Assembly: GCA_002432865.1 (NCBI GenBank)
Contig: DJGX01000016.1
Coordinates: forward strand, 1-60,889
Source of the DNA: Cloacimonetes bacterium UBA5835
GTDB lineage: Bacteria; Cloacimonadota; Cloacimonadia; Cloacimonadales; Cloacimonadaceae
Direction of reading: 5' to 3'
DNA: 60,889 nt
The notes under the pieces are model-generated. The model did not search any database. It worked only from the letters and a program-made list of their open reading frames with translations, and was not told the origin of the DNA. The translations under genes and the position numbers were made by a program. Positions 7,101 to 15,694 of this stretch are shown one piece after another (position 1 is the stretch's first letter; the number at the start of each line of letters is the position of its first letter).

Positions 7101-8231
7101 CTAAGCATTATGTTCTGCATCATCATTATTGGAAAGTGCAATAAATCCACCCCCCAAAAGTAAATCCTCATCATATAAAACCAAGCCTTGTCCTGGAGTA
7201 ATGGAAAGTTGCGGTTTGGCAAAAACCACTTCTATATTTCTATCATCTATCGGTGTTACAATACAATCGGCGGGAGTATGTTGCTGTCTTATTTTGGCTT
7301 TGGCGTTAAATTGTTTTTCCGGTGCAGAAATGGAAACCCAATTCATACCTGTGGCTTTACACCGATTTTTGTAGAGATATTGCTGAGTTCCCAAAACAAT
7401 TCTATTATTTATGGCATCAATTTTCAGAACATAATAGGGTTCAGGCAAACCGCTTACGCCCAAATTTCTTCTCTGGCCGATAGTGTAATTGATTATGCCT
7501 TTGTGCGTTCCCATAATTTTCCCATTTATATCTACAATTTCTCCCTGCTGATATTCTTCCGCTTTAAAGAGCACTTCTAAATCTGAACTCTGTAAAAAAT
7601 CCTGACTTTCCTGACGAGTTACGAGTTCGCCAAAACCTATTTCAGCAGCCATTTTTTTTATTTCCGGCTTTGTGTAATCTCCTAACGGAAAAAGAGTTCC
7701 TGCCAATTGCTCCTGTGACAAAAAAGCCAGAAAATAGGACTGATCTTTATTTTTATCTCTTGCTCTTTTTATTTGGTAGCGTTGCAATTCTTTATTATAA
7801 TCTACTTTAGCATAGTGGCCTGTGGCAAAATAGTCAAATTCCAACCCCATTAACTTAGCTTTTTGGGGTAATAAGGCAAATTTGATATAAGCATTACAAA
7901 CCAAACACGGATTAGGTGTTTCTCCCTGTAAATAGGTCTGGCAAAAATAGTTAATCACTTTCTGTTGAAATTCTTCCTGCAAAGGAATAACATAATGCTC
8001 TATCCCCATTTTTTGGCATAAAATAGCAGAGGCACGAATACTTTCTTCTTGAGCGGGACCAAAACAACCACTTTTTAACACTTTCTCCATTGCTATGTTT
8101 TTATCCCAGGTCTGCATCGTGATACCAATTATTCTATAACCGCTTTCTTTTAATAAATAGGCAGTCATAGCTGAATCAATCCCTCCACTAATTCCGACTG
8201 CTACACAGATTTTATTTTGCATATTCTTCAC
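7101..8231 (-). CDS. mnmA: tRNA-uridine 2-sulfurtransferase (MnmA), atypical cysteine set
   Basis: MnmA activates U34 of Lys/Glu/Gln tRNAs with ATP and installs 2-thiouridine. The PP-loop SGGIDS lies at residues 15-20, and TPNPCLVCNAYIKF with C109 and C112 includes the usual nucleophile position. DKNKDQSYFLAFLSQ, GTHKGIINYTIGQRRNLG and the C-terminal barrel are family hallmarks. The length of 376 residues is normal. The second catalytic cysteine, normally in ESQDICFI, is absent: this protein reads ESQDFLQSSD, with L213 in its place. It does have C56 (SGCFGP) besides the CxxC. The CxxC-plus-one pattern recalls iron-sulfur-dependent tRNA thiolases. ATGs at codons 1 and 4 are both possible starts. 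The gene is monocistronic and convergent with the PEPCK-like gene across the repeat zone. Confidence 0.88.
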   Translation of the reverse strand: MKNMQNKICVAVGISGGIDSAMTAYLLKESGYRIIGITMQTWDKNIAMEKVLKSGCFGPAQEESIRASAILCQKMGIEHYVIPLQEEFQQKVINYFCQTYLQGETPNPCLVCNAYIKFALLPQKAKLMGLEFDYFATGHYAKVDYNKELQRYQIKRARDKNKDQSYFLAFLSQEQLAGTLFPLGDYTKPEIKKMAAEIGFGELVTRQESQDFLQSSDLEVLFKAEEYQQGEIVDINGKIMGTHKGIINYTIGQRRNLGVSGLPEPYYVLKIDAINNRIVLGTQQYLYKNRCKATGMNWVSISAPEKQFNAKAKIRQQHTPADCIVTPIDDRNIEVVFAKPQLSITPGQGLVLYDEDLLLGGGFIALSNNDDAEHNA

Positions 8232-8414
8232 TAACCTCAGAGTTTATTTTCATACAGTTCTATCTGCTTTACACTTTTATTAATTCGTCAAAGATAACAT
8301 CCAACTGCTTATCAATTATGTTCTTTTGCCTAATATTATTACTTCGTGCCTCAAAATTTATTTATGCTGATAGATAAGATAATAACAATATTCCGGTTAT
8401 TGTCAACCAATATT

Positions 8415-8690
8415 TCATTTATCCTTATCCCCAATGCCCTCTTCTGGTAAATCTATATAGTATTTCCTCATATCTATATATTTAGAAGGGTAAAAATGAA
8501 GATCTAATCTGCACCGCATAATCCTATCTGTCACTTTTTAAAATTCCTTTAAAAGCTCTATGTCTTTTTTGCTACTTTACGCTGTATAATGAGAACAACT
8601 TGGGTACATCAGACATCTTTGCCCGTAGGTTGGCGAAGTGGATTGCTGATAATAACTGATTACGATTGAGTAACTTGTGAATGAAGAAGA
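8415..8690 (-). pseudogene. Remnant of a YidD-like (membrane insertion efficiency factor) gene
   Basis: On the minus strand one frame reads YYQQSTSPTYGQRCLMYPSCSHYTA and then stops at 8577. This matches the YidD hallmark (YQ..SP..G.RC...P.CS.YA). A neighbouring frame continues with an in-frame stop, then DRIMRCRLDLHFYPSKYID and RKYYIDLPEEG to a TGA at 8415. That second part is the expected YidD-like C-terminal block (DR..RC...L.LYP.....G..YY.P). The frame change plus an internal stop show decay. It lies just downstream of a signal-peptide gene on the same strand and may once have been co-transcribed with it. It carries no sign of a usable start. Confidence 0.55.
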
Positions 8691-8760
8691 GAATTTTAGA
8701 TTTGATTCAGGGCTCTTCATCATATTCTCAGCATTTAAAATTGTATTATTGAAGTTTAAA

Positions 8761-9264
8761 TCAATAAGGATGAGCAGGATTCTTAAGTGGCACGGAAATA
8801 AAAATCTTTCTCTGATTCTTAAACCAATCATCAAAATCTGAATCAATGTCATGAACTATATGGAAATAATAAACACTAGCAATGAAAGTATTTATTCCCC
8901 AACCTACTGCAGAATATACTAAATTAAGCCTACGAGATTCTGTAGTGTATGCAGTAGTATATGCTAGAACATAATCACTGCCTTTGGACTGAAGTAAATG
9001 ATTAACTTTCGTTGGTTCTGGTTGAGGATCAGATATAACAGCTCCTACTATACCAAGAGGTCCACAGAAAATACTTCCAATTCCGTAAACTATATTTCCT
9101 TTCGCATCTGCTTTACCTGCTGCTGCTCCTTCCAGAAAAGAGTTCACTGTATTTATTGGATAAGTATTGTTTTGGTCTTCTGGCTGACTAATCTGTCCAT
9201 AAATATTACTCGTAAAAAATGCAATGCCAACTATAAAGAAGATAGCCAGTTTCACCGATTTCAT
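8761..9264 (-). CDS. Exported protein of unknown function
   Basis: 167 residues. A classical signal peptide is present: MKSVKLAIFFIVGIAFFTSNIYG, with likely cleavage after about residue 23. RBS AGGAG lies 9 nt before the ATG, and a good promoter (9306-9335) lies upstream. The mature part has a small-residue, glycine-rich segment (FLEGAAAGKADAKGNIVYGIGSIFCGPLGIVGAVIS, about residues 43-78) that could be a glycine-zipper-like hydrophobic helix pair. A second hydrophobic stretch lies around VYSAVGWGINTFIASVYYFHIV. I do not recognise a family. It may be an envelope protein; its downstream neighbour on the same strand is the YidD-like remnant. Confidence 0.65.
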   Translation of the reverse strand: MKSVKLAIFFIVGIAFFTSNIYGQISQPEDQNNTYPINTVNSFLEGAAAGKADAKGNIVYGIGSIFCGPLGIVGAVISDPQPEPTKVNHLLQSKGSDYVLAYTTAYTTESRRLNLVYSAVGWGINTFIASVYYFHIVHDIDSDFDDWFKNQRKIFISVPLKNPAHPY

Positions 9265-9305
9265 AAGTCCAACTCCTCTTGGTTTTGTTATAATACTCTT
9301 GTTTT

Positions 9306-9335
9306 ATCCTATTCCATAAACACAATTTCTGTCAA
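9306..9335 (-). promoter_or_regulatory. Promoter of the exported-protein gene
   Basis: On the minus strand TTGACA (9335 to 9330) is followed by an 18-bp spacer and TAGGAT (9311 to 9306). This is 42 nt before the ATG of the 167-residue exported protein. Confidence 0.5.
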
Positions 9336-9658
9336 TAAAAATGAATTTGTGCATTCCCATATTTTTTATTACAGAGCCATATTTTCATATGATACTGGTA
9401 GAGAAATTCTGCTAAGCTAAGTTTCCGTTTATACTGGACAATAAATTTAATGCATTCTGAAAGAACTTCAGCTATTCTGCAATATATGAATTCTTTAGGC
9501 ATAGATAAATCTTCTTTCTTGTAGTTAATCATTTTAGGGTATCCAACAGCTAATTTGGCAATATACTTTTTAAACATATAGTTGCCAATAACTCTATAGC
9601 CAAAAGCGGTCATAGCTGAATTAATCTCTTTGCAGGTTCCTACTGTCACAGAGGTTTT
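9332..9658 (-). pseudogene. Remnant of a second mnmA copy (PP-loop end only)
   Basis: Minus-strand translation from 9658 reads KTSVTVGTCKEINSAMTAFGYRVIGNYM. The intact MnmA at 8231 reads KICVAVGISGGIDSAMTAYLLKESGYRIIG at the same place. The DNA also aligns (for example ATTCAGCTATGACNGC in both), with a 12-nt deletion. The PP-loop SGGIDS has become CKEINS, so it cannot bind ATP. The rest of the frame (to 9332) no longer resembles MnmA; it has a cysteine- and lysine-rich segment (EFIYCRIAEVLSECIKFIVQ) that I do not recognise. A strong promoter lies just upstream at 9685-9714. It is either a decayed paralogue or a duplicated fragment fused to other sequence. Confidence 0.6.
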
Positions 9659-9684
9659 TTCTTGCCTTTCGTTTCAACAAGCTT

Positions 9685-9714
9685 ATTATATTTTAAAGTA
9701 ATGCAAACTGTCAA
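9685..9714 (-). promoter_or_regulatory. Near-consensus promoter facing the mnmA remnant
   Basis: On the minus strand TTGACA (9714 to 9709), an 18-bp spacer and a perfect TATAAT (9690 to 9685). It is the best consensus promoter I see in the window, yet it points into decayed sequence. It is back-to-back with the promoter at 9734-9762. Confidence 0.55.
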
Positions 9715-9733
9715 AATGCCAACTAATTTTTAT

Positions 9734-9762
9734 TTGACACGAATTGCCTTGCTGATTTTAAG
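9734..9762 (+). promoter_or_regulatory. Putative promoter of the decarboxylase gene
   Basis: TTGACA at 9734-9739, a 17-bp spacer and TTTAAG at 9757-9762, 33 nt before the TTG start. Together with the divergent promoter at 9685-9714 the two -35 boxes form an inverted repeat (TGTCAAA at 9709-9715 and TTTGACA at 9733-9739). Confidence 0.4.
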
Positions 9763-9795
9763 GGACAACTTACTAACACATAAGAGGACAAGACA

Positions 9796-10977
9796 TTGTA
9801 TAAAGAACCTTATTCTTTCAATATCGGCCGCTTTATGGATGAAAAGCGGTTTGAAAAAATTAAGATTTTTGCGGAGGATATTCCTACTCCATGTTTAATT
9901 ATTGACCTGGATACAATTCGAAACAAGTATTTGGAACTTCAGGCAACTATGCCAAATTATAAAGTTTTCTATGCAGTAAAAGCAAACCCAATGGATGAAG
10001 TTATTCTTCTTCTAGCAGGGTTAGGTTCGAATTTTGATCTTGCTTCCCGTTATGAACTTGATCAAATGCTCCGGTTAGGAATTGAACCATCACGTTTAAG
10101 TTTTGGCAATACAATAAAAAAACCTGAAGATATAAAGTACTTCCACGATAAAGGAGTAGATTTTTTTGCTACTGATAGTATGATTGATCTTGAGAATCTG
10201 GCCAAATACGCTCCCGGTTCAAAAATATTATTCCGGATTTTAACTGAAGGGACAGGTGCAGATTGGCCACTTTCCAGAAAGTTTGGTTCGCATCCTGATA
10301 CTATTTATCACTTAATATTGAAGGCTGCCAGTATGAATTTGCAACCCTGGGGTATTTCTTTTCATGTTGGTTCTCAGCAAAGAGATATTGGTCAGTGGGA
10401 CGATGCTATAGCTCGATGTAAGTATCTTTTTGATGCTGTTGCTGAAGAAGGAATAGAGCTACAAATGATTAATATCGGAGGTGGTTTTCCTGCTAATTAT
10501 GTTGACCCAACATTTTCTATTGAAGAATATGCTACTGAAATTCAGCGTTTTATTCAAGAAGACTTTGGAGAAAACCTGCCTGATATTATTTTAGAACCAG
10601 GTCGTTCTCTAGTTGCTGATGCTGGTGTGATCGTTTCCGAAGTAGTTAATATATCTCGTAAATCCAAAAACAACCTTTATCAATGGGTCTATTTAGATAT
10701 AGGGAAATTTGGTGGTTTGATTGAGACTATAGATGAATCCATAAAATTCCCTATATTTTTTCCACAAATAGGTATGGCAGAAGAGATAATTTTAGCTGGT
10801 CCTACTTGTGATAGTATGGATATTTTATATGAACATTTCCATTATCGTATGCCGGAAGGGACCGTTCCAGGTGACAAAGTGTATATTTTTACGACCGGTG
10901 CTTACACTCAGAGTTATTCGAGCGTGAATTTTAATGGTTTTCCGCCATTGAAAGCTGTAATCTACAAAGAACTATAA
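9796..10977 (+). CDS. Group IV PLP decarboxylase (ornithine/lysine decarboxylase type)
   Basis: 393 residues, alanine-racemase-fold decarboxylase of the eukaryotic ODC type, cytoplasmic. The PLP lysine is K62 in VFYAVKANP. HVGSQQ and INIGGGFPANY are the phosphate- and substrate-binding blocks, EPGRSLVADAG is the typical EPGR motif, and GPTCDSMDIL puts the active-site Cys at 338 with the substrate-binding Asp at 339. This combination points to ornithine (or lysine) decarboxylation giving putrescine or cadaverine. Carboxynorspermidine and diaminopimelate decarboxylases share the fold but fit less well. The TTG start at 9796 has GAGG 8 nt upstream; the later ATG at 9835 has no RBS. It is co-transcribed with the next gene, 13 nt on. 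Confidence 0.85.
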   Translation: MYKEPYSFNIGRFMDEKRFEKIKIFAEDIPTPCLIIDLDTIRNKYLELQATMPNYKVFYAVKANPMDEVILLLAGLGSNFDLASRYELDQMLRLGIEPSRLSFGNTIKKPEDIKYFHDKGVDFFATDSMIDLENLAKYAPGSKILFRILTEGTGADWPLSRKFGSHPDTIYHLILKAASMNLQPWGISFHVGSQQRDIGQWDDAIARCKYLFDAVAEEGIELQMINIGGGFPANYVDPTFSIEEYATEIQRFIQEDFGENLPDIILEPGRSLVADAGVIVSEVVNISRKSKNNLYQWVYLDIGKFGGLIETIDESIKFPIFFPQIGMAEEIILAGPTCDSMDILYEHFHYRMPEGTVPGDKVYIFTTGAYTQSYSSVNFNGFPPLKAVIYKEL

Positions 10978-10990
10978 GGAGGTCTGATCA

Positions 10991-12082
10991 ATGAGGTACT
11001 TACCTGTTGATGTTCTGCATAATTTTATGCAAGAGGTTTTTATAAAACTCGGTGTGCCCCAAACGGATGCCCAAATCTGTAGTGATGTATTAATCGCTAG
11101 TGACTTAAAAGGGATTGAATCACATGGAGTTGGACGACTAAAAATGTATTATGATAGAATTCAAGCTAAAATTCAAAATCCCATAACTAACATTGAGGTA
11201 ATCCGCGATAAATTTGCCACCGCTGTTTGGGATGGAAATAATGGAATGGGACAAGTAATTAGCCAAAAAGCAATGCAAACGGCAATTGATAAAGCCGAAA
11301 AATATGGTCTGGGAGCTGTGGCAGTTCGTAATTCCACTCATTTTGGGATTTGTGGTTATTATGCAGAAATGGCAATTAAACAAAATATGATTGGGTTGGT
11401 TTTTTCCAATGCCCGCCCTTCTATTTGTCCTACAAATAGTGTTTCTCCCATTTTGGGAACGAATCCTATCTGTTTTGGAGCTCCTACTGATCTTCCCTAT
11501 CCTTTTTTATACGATGCTGCCACTTCCATTTCCCAAAGAGGAAAAGTGGAACAGTTGGCTCGCGAAGAGAAAGAAACCCCACTTGGTTGGGCAATTGATT
11601 TGGAAGGTAAATCTTACACTGATACAAAAGGTCTGCTGATTGATTTATTAAAACAAAAAGCTTCGATGTTACCTTTGGGTGGAACGGAAGAAATTACGGG
11701 AAGCCATAAGGGTTACGGACTCGCAACAGCCGTAGAGATTATTTGCGCCGCTTTACAAAATGGAAATTATTTGAACAGCTTAATGGGCGAAGACGAACAG
11801 GGTAAACCCGCTCCTTACTGTTTAGGACATTTCTTTATGGCAATCAATATTGATTTTTTTACGGATTTGGAGAACTTTAAAAAAGTTACCGGCTCCATCT
11901 GCAGAGATTTACAAAATGCCCAACTTTTTCCTGGTAAAACAAGAATCTATGTAGCTGGCGAAAAAGAATACGAAATAGAACAAAAAGTGCGTAAACAAGG
12001 CGTTCCTATCAATCCCAATCTGGAAAAAAATATTAGATTTATTCAGGATGAACTAAGCATAGATTTATTGCATTTGGATTAA
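10991..12082 (+). CDS. Ldh2-family malate/lactate/2-oxoacid dehydrogenase
   Basis: 363-residue NAD(P)-dependent oxidoreductase of the malate/L-lactate dehydrogenase 2 family (YlbC/YbiC/MdhII type), not the Rossmann-fold LDH. The conserved N-terminal motif LKGIESHGVGRL carries the catalytic His, and NSTHFGICGYY, LGTNPICFGAP and GSHKGYGLA are the other family blocks. Family members reduce pyruvate, oxaloacetate, 2,3-diketogulonate or cyclic imines such as delta-1-piperideine-2-carboxylate. Placement right after an amino-acid decarboxylase, with a very strong GGAGG, suggests amino-acid catabolism, but the substrate cannot be fixed from sequence. The length and motifs are intact. Confidence 0.85.
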   Translation: MRYLPVDVLHNFMQEVFIKLGVPQTDAQICSDVLIASDLKGIESHGVGRLKMYYDRIQAKIQNPITNIEVIRDKFATAVWDGNNGMGQVISQKAMQTAIDKAEKYGLGAVAVRNSTHFGICGYYAEMAIKQNMIGLVFSNARPSICPTNSVSPILGTNPICFGAPTDLPYPFLYDAATSISQRGKVEQLAREEKETPLGWAIDLEGKSYTDTKGLLIDLLKQKASMLPLGGTEEITGSHKGYGLATAVEIICAALQNGNYLNSLMGEDEQGKPAPYCLGHFFMAINIDFFTDLENFKKVTGSICRDLQNAQLFPGKTRIYVAGEKEYEIEQKVRKQGVPINPNLEKNIRFIQDELSIDLLHLD

Positions 12083-12188
12083 TCCAATTATACCAGGGAT
12101 ATATACATAATGCTGTTGTTTGTTACAGGTTTATCACTGAATTTATAATCTACCGTTAAAAGAGTATAAAAACCAGAAGGAGGATAAA

Positions 12189-13241
12189 ATGCAGCAGATA
12201 GCAAACAAAAAGGAAGGTATCAGTTTTTTCGAGAAATATCTGACATTGTGGGTTATTATATGTATGGCTGCTGGAGTTCTTATAGGTAAATATATACCTG
12301 GAATACCTAATTTCCTGCGTAAATTTGAATTTGCTCAGGTCTCAATTCCCATTGCTGTTCTTATATGGTTAATGATCTATCCGATGATGATGAAAGTAGA
12401 TTTTACCAGCATTAAGAATGTAGGGAAAAACCCCAAGGGATTAATTGTAACCTGGATTGTAAATTGGTTAATTAAACCTTTCACAATGTATGGAATTGCC
12501 TGGTTTTTCTTTTATATTGTATTTAAATCTATTATACCTGCAAATTTAGCTAAAGATTATCTTGCGGGAGCTATTTTGTTGGGTGCTGCACCTTGCACAG
12601 CAATGGTTTTTGTCTGGAGTCATTTAACAAACGGTAAACCTGCTTATACAGTAGTTCAGGTAGCTACAAACGATTTGATAATTCTGGTTGCTTTCACACC
12701 CATTGTAGCATTCCTGATGGGCATTAGCGGAATAAAAATACCTTGGGATACATTAATTCTCTCCGTTATCTTATTTGTTGTTATTCCTTTAGCTGGAGGA
12801 ATAACTACGCGATATTCAATGATAAAACATAGAGGGGAGGATTATTTCTTTAAAACCTTTATCCCCAAATTCAATAATGTAACTATAAGCGGTTTGTTGC
12901 TTACTCTTGTTATTATCTTTGCTTTTCAAGGAGAAGTTATTATCAATAATCCTCTCCATATCATCCTAATAGCTATTCCACTTACGCTTCAGACCTATTT
13001 TATCTTTTTTATAAGCTATATATTCACCAAACAAATAAAATTACCTCATAATATTGCTGCACCAACAGCTTTAGTTGGAGCATCCAATTTTTTTGAGCTC
13101 GCAGTCGCAGTAGCTATTTCTCTTTTTGGAGCAGATTCACCTGTTGCCTTGGCTACAACTGTAGGTGTTTTAGTTGAGGTTCCCGTTATGCTTAATCTGG
13201 TAAGCATAGCTAACAAAACCAGGCAGTGGTTTATTCCTTAA
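12189..13241 (+). CDS. acr3: Acr3-family arsenite efflux transporter
   Basis: 350-residue inner-membrane protein with about ten hydrophobic segments. It matches the ACR3/ArsB-2 family of the BART superfamily: FEFAQVSIPIAVLIWLMIYPMMMKVDF near the N-terminus, then GAILLGAAPCTAMVFVWSHL with the conserved Cys at residue 136, then ALVGASNFFELAVAVAIS near the C-terminus. It extrudes arsenite (and perhaps antimonite) using the proton motive force. RBS AGGAGG lies 7 nt before the ATG. No arsR or arsC is beside it, so its regulation is not visible here. The 106-nt upstream gap shows no clear operator. Confidence 0.9.
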   Translation: MQQIANKKEGISFFEKYLTLWVIICMAAGVLIGKYIPGIPNFLRKFEFAQVSIPIAVLIWLMIYPMMMKVDFTSIKNVGKNPKGLIVTWIVNWLIKPFTMYGIAWFFFYIVFKSIIPANLAKDYLAGAILLGAAPCTAMVFVWSHLTNGKPAYTVVQVATNDLIILVAFTPIVAFLMGISGIKIPWDTLILSVILFVVIPLAGGITTRYSMIKHRGEDYFFKTFIPKFNNVTISGLLLTLVIIFAFQGEVIINNPLHIILIAIPLTLQTYFIFFISYIFTKQIKLPHNIAAPTALVGASNFFELAVAVAISLFGADSPVALATTVGVLVEVPVMLNLVSIANKTRQWFIP

Positions 13242-13278
13242 AATTTGAGTTTGGATTATATTACGATATTTTTGTTAT

Positions 13279-14166
13279 CTAACTGCAACCACTTATCTCA
13301 CAATTAGTAAGAGTAAGGTTTCCATTATTATGCACAATTCCATTGGAACCACCAGTAATATGACAGCGCGTCAGATTAAGAACGCCATTTCCTTCCTGTT
13401 TGATCAGATTAAAACTTCCCAAGGATATTGTGCAGTCAGTTAAATTCACGGTGCCTGCATATACATAAACAGAACAAAATTCATCAGGATAACTGTAATT
13501 TTCATCCAAACCGGCATTGCGGATAGTTGTATAAGTTAAATTACACACAGCTCTGGCTGGTTTATTTTTAATCCGCACCAGGAACTTAGGTCACTATCCA
13601 TTCCTCTAAAAAAGACAAGTTCGGATACCGTTCCCAAAGTATTTAATGCCCCATAAACGGTAAAATATGAATTAACACTATTAGCTACATAATCGGCAAA
13701 GTAAATTGTGGTGCCAGCATAAATAATTAAATGTTACTCCATTATTAACAGTAAACCTTTGAGATATTAGATAGGGATAACCAGAATTTTTCAGATTTTT
13801 TACTTGCCAAGCGACCACCTTTGATGAAACGGATAAGATTAAGTGCATTATCCGTTAAAGTAATATTATCCAATTGATGAGTCCAATTAGCAAAAATACT
13901 TAGCTGGTAAGCATTACAGCCATTATGTTTAAGCCATTGATAGAATATTATATTCCTTCTATTTGCAAACGGGAATTTTGCATAAAAAACACCGTAAAAC
14001 CGGACTCAATAGTTAGGTTTACACCATCCAAAACTCTTACCGTTCCGAATATTTGATACGGATTATTGGACATATAGAAAGTAGTAATTTCGGTTATATC
14101 CCCAAAAATGATAATATATGCAAAACATACTAAAGATAAAAACATAAAACGAGCGTTAAGATACAT
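13279..14166 (-). pseudogene. Decayed exported beta-helix-repeat protein
   Basis: On the minus strand the N-terminus (14166 to 13948) has a signal-peptide-like start (ARFMFLSLVCFAYIIIFG) and a first beta-helix turn (GTVRVLDGVNLTIESG). It then stops. Further down, frame by frame, come HQLDNITLTDNALNLIRF, then TLGTVSELVFFRGMDSD with SSWCGLKI. The last piece (13578 to 13279) holds three clear parallel-beta-helix rungs: GTVNLTDCTIS, GVLNLTRCHITGG and GNLTLTNCEISG. Several stops and frame changes separate them. Such proteins are common secreted or surface proteins in this phylum. The sequence is broken and probably not expressed. No C-terminal sorting domain remains. Confidence 0.65.
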
Positions 14167-14478
14167 TCATTTTTCATTTTACACCTCTGTAATTGAAATA
14201 CTTGGAAATTCTATTAAAAATCCTTAGGAGATATAATGCCTATTCTTACTCGGTCAATGGTATAATCTTGACATCTTTCATCTACTATTTTAACTAGTGG
14301 CAGCTTCGTAAATAGTAGATTTCATAATACAGGATACCCAGTTTGTCTTATTAGCAATAAGCTAATTAATGCTGATCTATTGGCTAAATGCTATGGTAAC
14401 ATTATATCCTGCAAACAGTTAATTGATGATTATTTAATTTAGCATTAGAAATCAAATAATGTTTTGCAACTTTTTTAT

Positions 14479-14507
14479 TTGACAACCTGAACAAATCAGT
14501 TTATCTT
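14479..14507 (+). promoter_or_regulatory. Promoter of the outer-membrane barrel gene
   Basis: TTGACA at 14479-14484, an exact 17-bp spacer and TATCTT at 14502-14507, 34 nt before the ATG. The gene also has a strong AGGAG Shine-Dalgarno. Confidence 0.65.
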
Positions 14508-14541
14508 ATATAGAGAACAGAAAAATTGAAAGGAGATAAAG

Positions 14542-15639
14542 ATGAAAAAGCCATTATGTATAGTTTCTGCCCTATTGCTTATCGGCATTTTGGGAGCAAT
14601 TAATTTTGATTATGATGGAGAATTGCTAACTCGTGCCGCTGCCTATAATGATGCATATAAAAAGGACGGAGGTCATATTGATAGTCGTTTACGTATGGGG
14701 CTTAATACTCAGTTGACTGATGGGCTCGATTTTAGAGCTGCTTTTGAGATTGGTGAAATTACTTGGGGTAATAATGCTACCGGAGGAGCTCTAGGTACAA
14801 ATGGTGTCAATATCGAAACAAGCGAATTGTATCTTGATTATCTAATGAATTCCATTAATACTAATATTAAAGTCGGTCTGCAATATTGGAATGATCATCG
14901 GAGCTTAGTTTTAGATGATTTTTTCGCTGGTGTTATGCTATATAAAGATTTTAATGGGATGCAAGCTCAATTAGGAATTTTGAAAAAACATGAAGGGCTT
15001 CTTAATTCTCATGATGATTATACTGTGTTTCTTGGCTCCCTGGAAGCAAAATCTCCCATAGTTTGGGGGCTAACTGGATTTGTTGGATATAATGATATTC
15101 CAGACGATGGTGAAATTACTTTATTGCCTTATGCAACAATAGAAGCAGGTCCTGCAACTATTGATGTTAATCCTTTCTTATGCTATCAATTTATTGATGG
15201 TGATGATGAAATCGGGATTGGGGCTTCTATTAAAGCAGGTGTAGATCTTACCTCTATTCAACTGGGAGCTGATCTTCTTTTTGCTTCTGAAAACGCTTTA
15301 GTTACTTATAGTCCATATTACCAAAATGGACTCTTTATTTATGGAATTAATATTATTCATGACGGATTAGATTTATACTGGGACAGCAATTTGTACGATC
15401 ATAATAGTGATGCCTTGCTTAGTGCTGTTGGCTCTATCCGTTTTCCTTTTAAAGATAAGTATGCTCTATTTGCCGCAGCAGGTATTGTAAATGATCTGGG
15501 AATGGAACTTAATGGTGGATTAGAATGCTCAGTTATAAATAACCTTATGAATCTGAAAGTGTATGGTGCTGTAGGAAACAATGATGACAGTGATGTAACC
15601 AATTATGCTGTTGGCACAACCCTGCAGTTAACTTTTTAG
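14542..15639 (+). CDS. Outer-membrane beta-barrel (porin-like) protein
   Basis: 365 residues with a signal peptide (MKKPLCIVSALLLIGILGA, cleavage near residue 19-20). The mature part is a run of alternating hydrophobic/polar strands with Gly/Asp turns, with aromatic residues at the strand ends, and it ends in TTLQLTF with a terminal Phe, the usual outer-membrane barrel signature recognised by BamA. The strand pattern suggests 14-16 strands. I cannot assign a substrate; general diffusion porin or alginate-export-like barrel are the nearest ideas. The gene has its own promoter (14479-14507) and terminator (15666-15694), so it is likely monocistronic and well expressed. Confidence 0.8.
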   Translation: MKKPLCIVSALLLIGILGAINFDYDGELLTRAAAYNDAYKKDGGHIDSRLRMGLNTQLTDGLDFRAAFEIGEITWGNNATGGALGTNGVNIETSELYLDYLMNSINTNIKVGLQYWNDHRSLVLDDFFAGVMLYKDFNGMQAQLGILKKHEGLLNSHDDYTVFLGSLEAKSPIVWGLTGFVGYNDIPDDGEITLLPYATIEAGPATIDVNPFLCYQFIDGDDEIGIGASIKAGVDLTSIQLGADLLFASENALVTYSPYYQNGLFIYGINIIHDGLDLYWDSNLYDHNSDALLSAVGSIRFPFKDKYALFAAAGIVNDLGMELNGGLECSVINNLMNLKVYGAVGNNDDSDVTNYAVGTTLQLTF

Positions 15640-15665
15640 TAGTTTTCTACTTAGCAAAGTTGCCA

Positions 15666-15694
15666 AACCCGGTTTTTATAAGCCGGGTTTTTTT
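15666..15694 (+). terminator. Rho-independent terminator of the barrel gene
   Basis: The stem AACCCGG (15666-15672) pairs with CCGGGTT (15683-15689) around a 10-nt loop, followed by a T run. It lies 27 nt after the stop. The rest of the gap to 15978 holds no gene that I can see, only weak dyads (for example ATAACC and GGTTAT near 15777-15800). Confidence 0.9.

Noticed and set aside
7129..7580. Two plus-strand frames of 81 and 130 codons
   Set aside because: They lie antisense to mnmA, which is well supported; no start signals.
8998..9420. 140-codon plus-strand frame
   Set aside because: It is antisense to the exported protein and its promoter; composition is unlike real genes.
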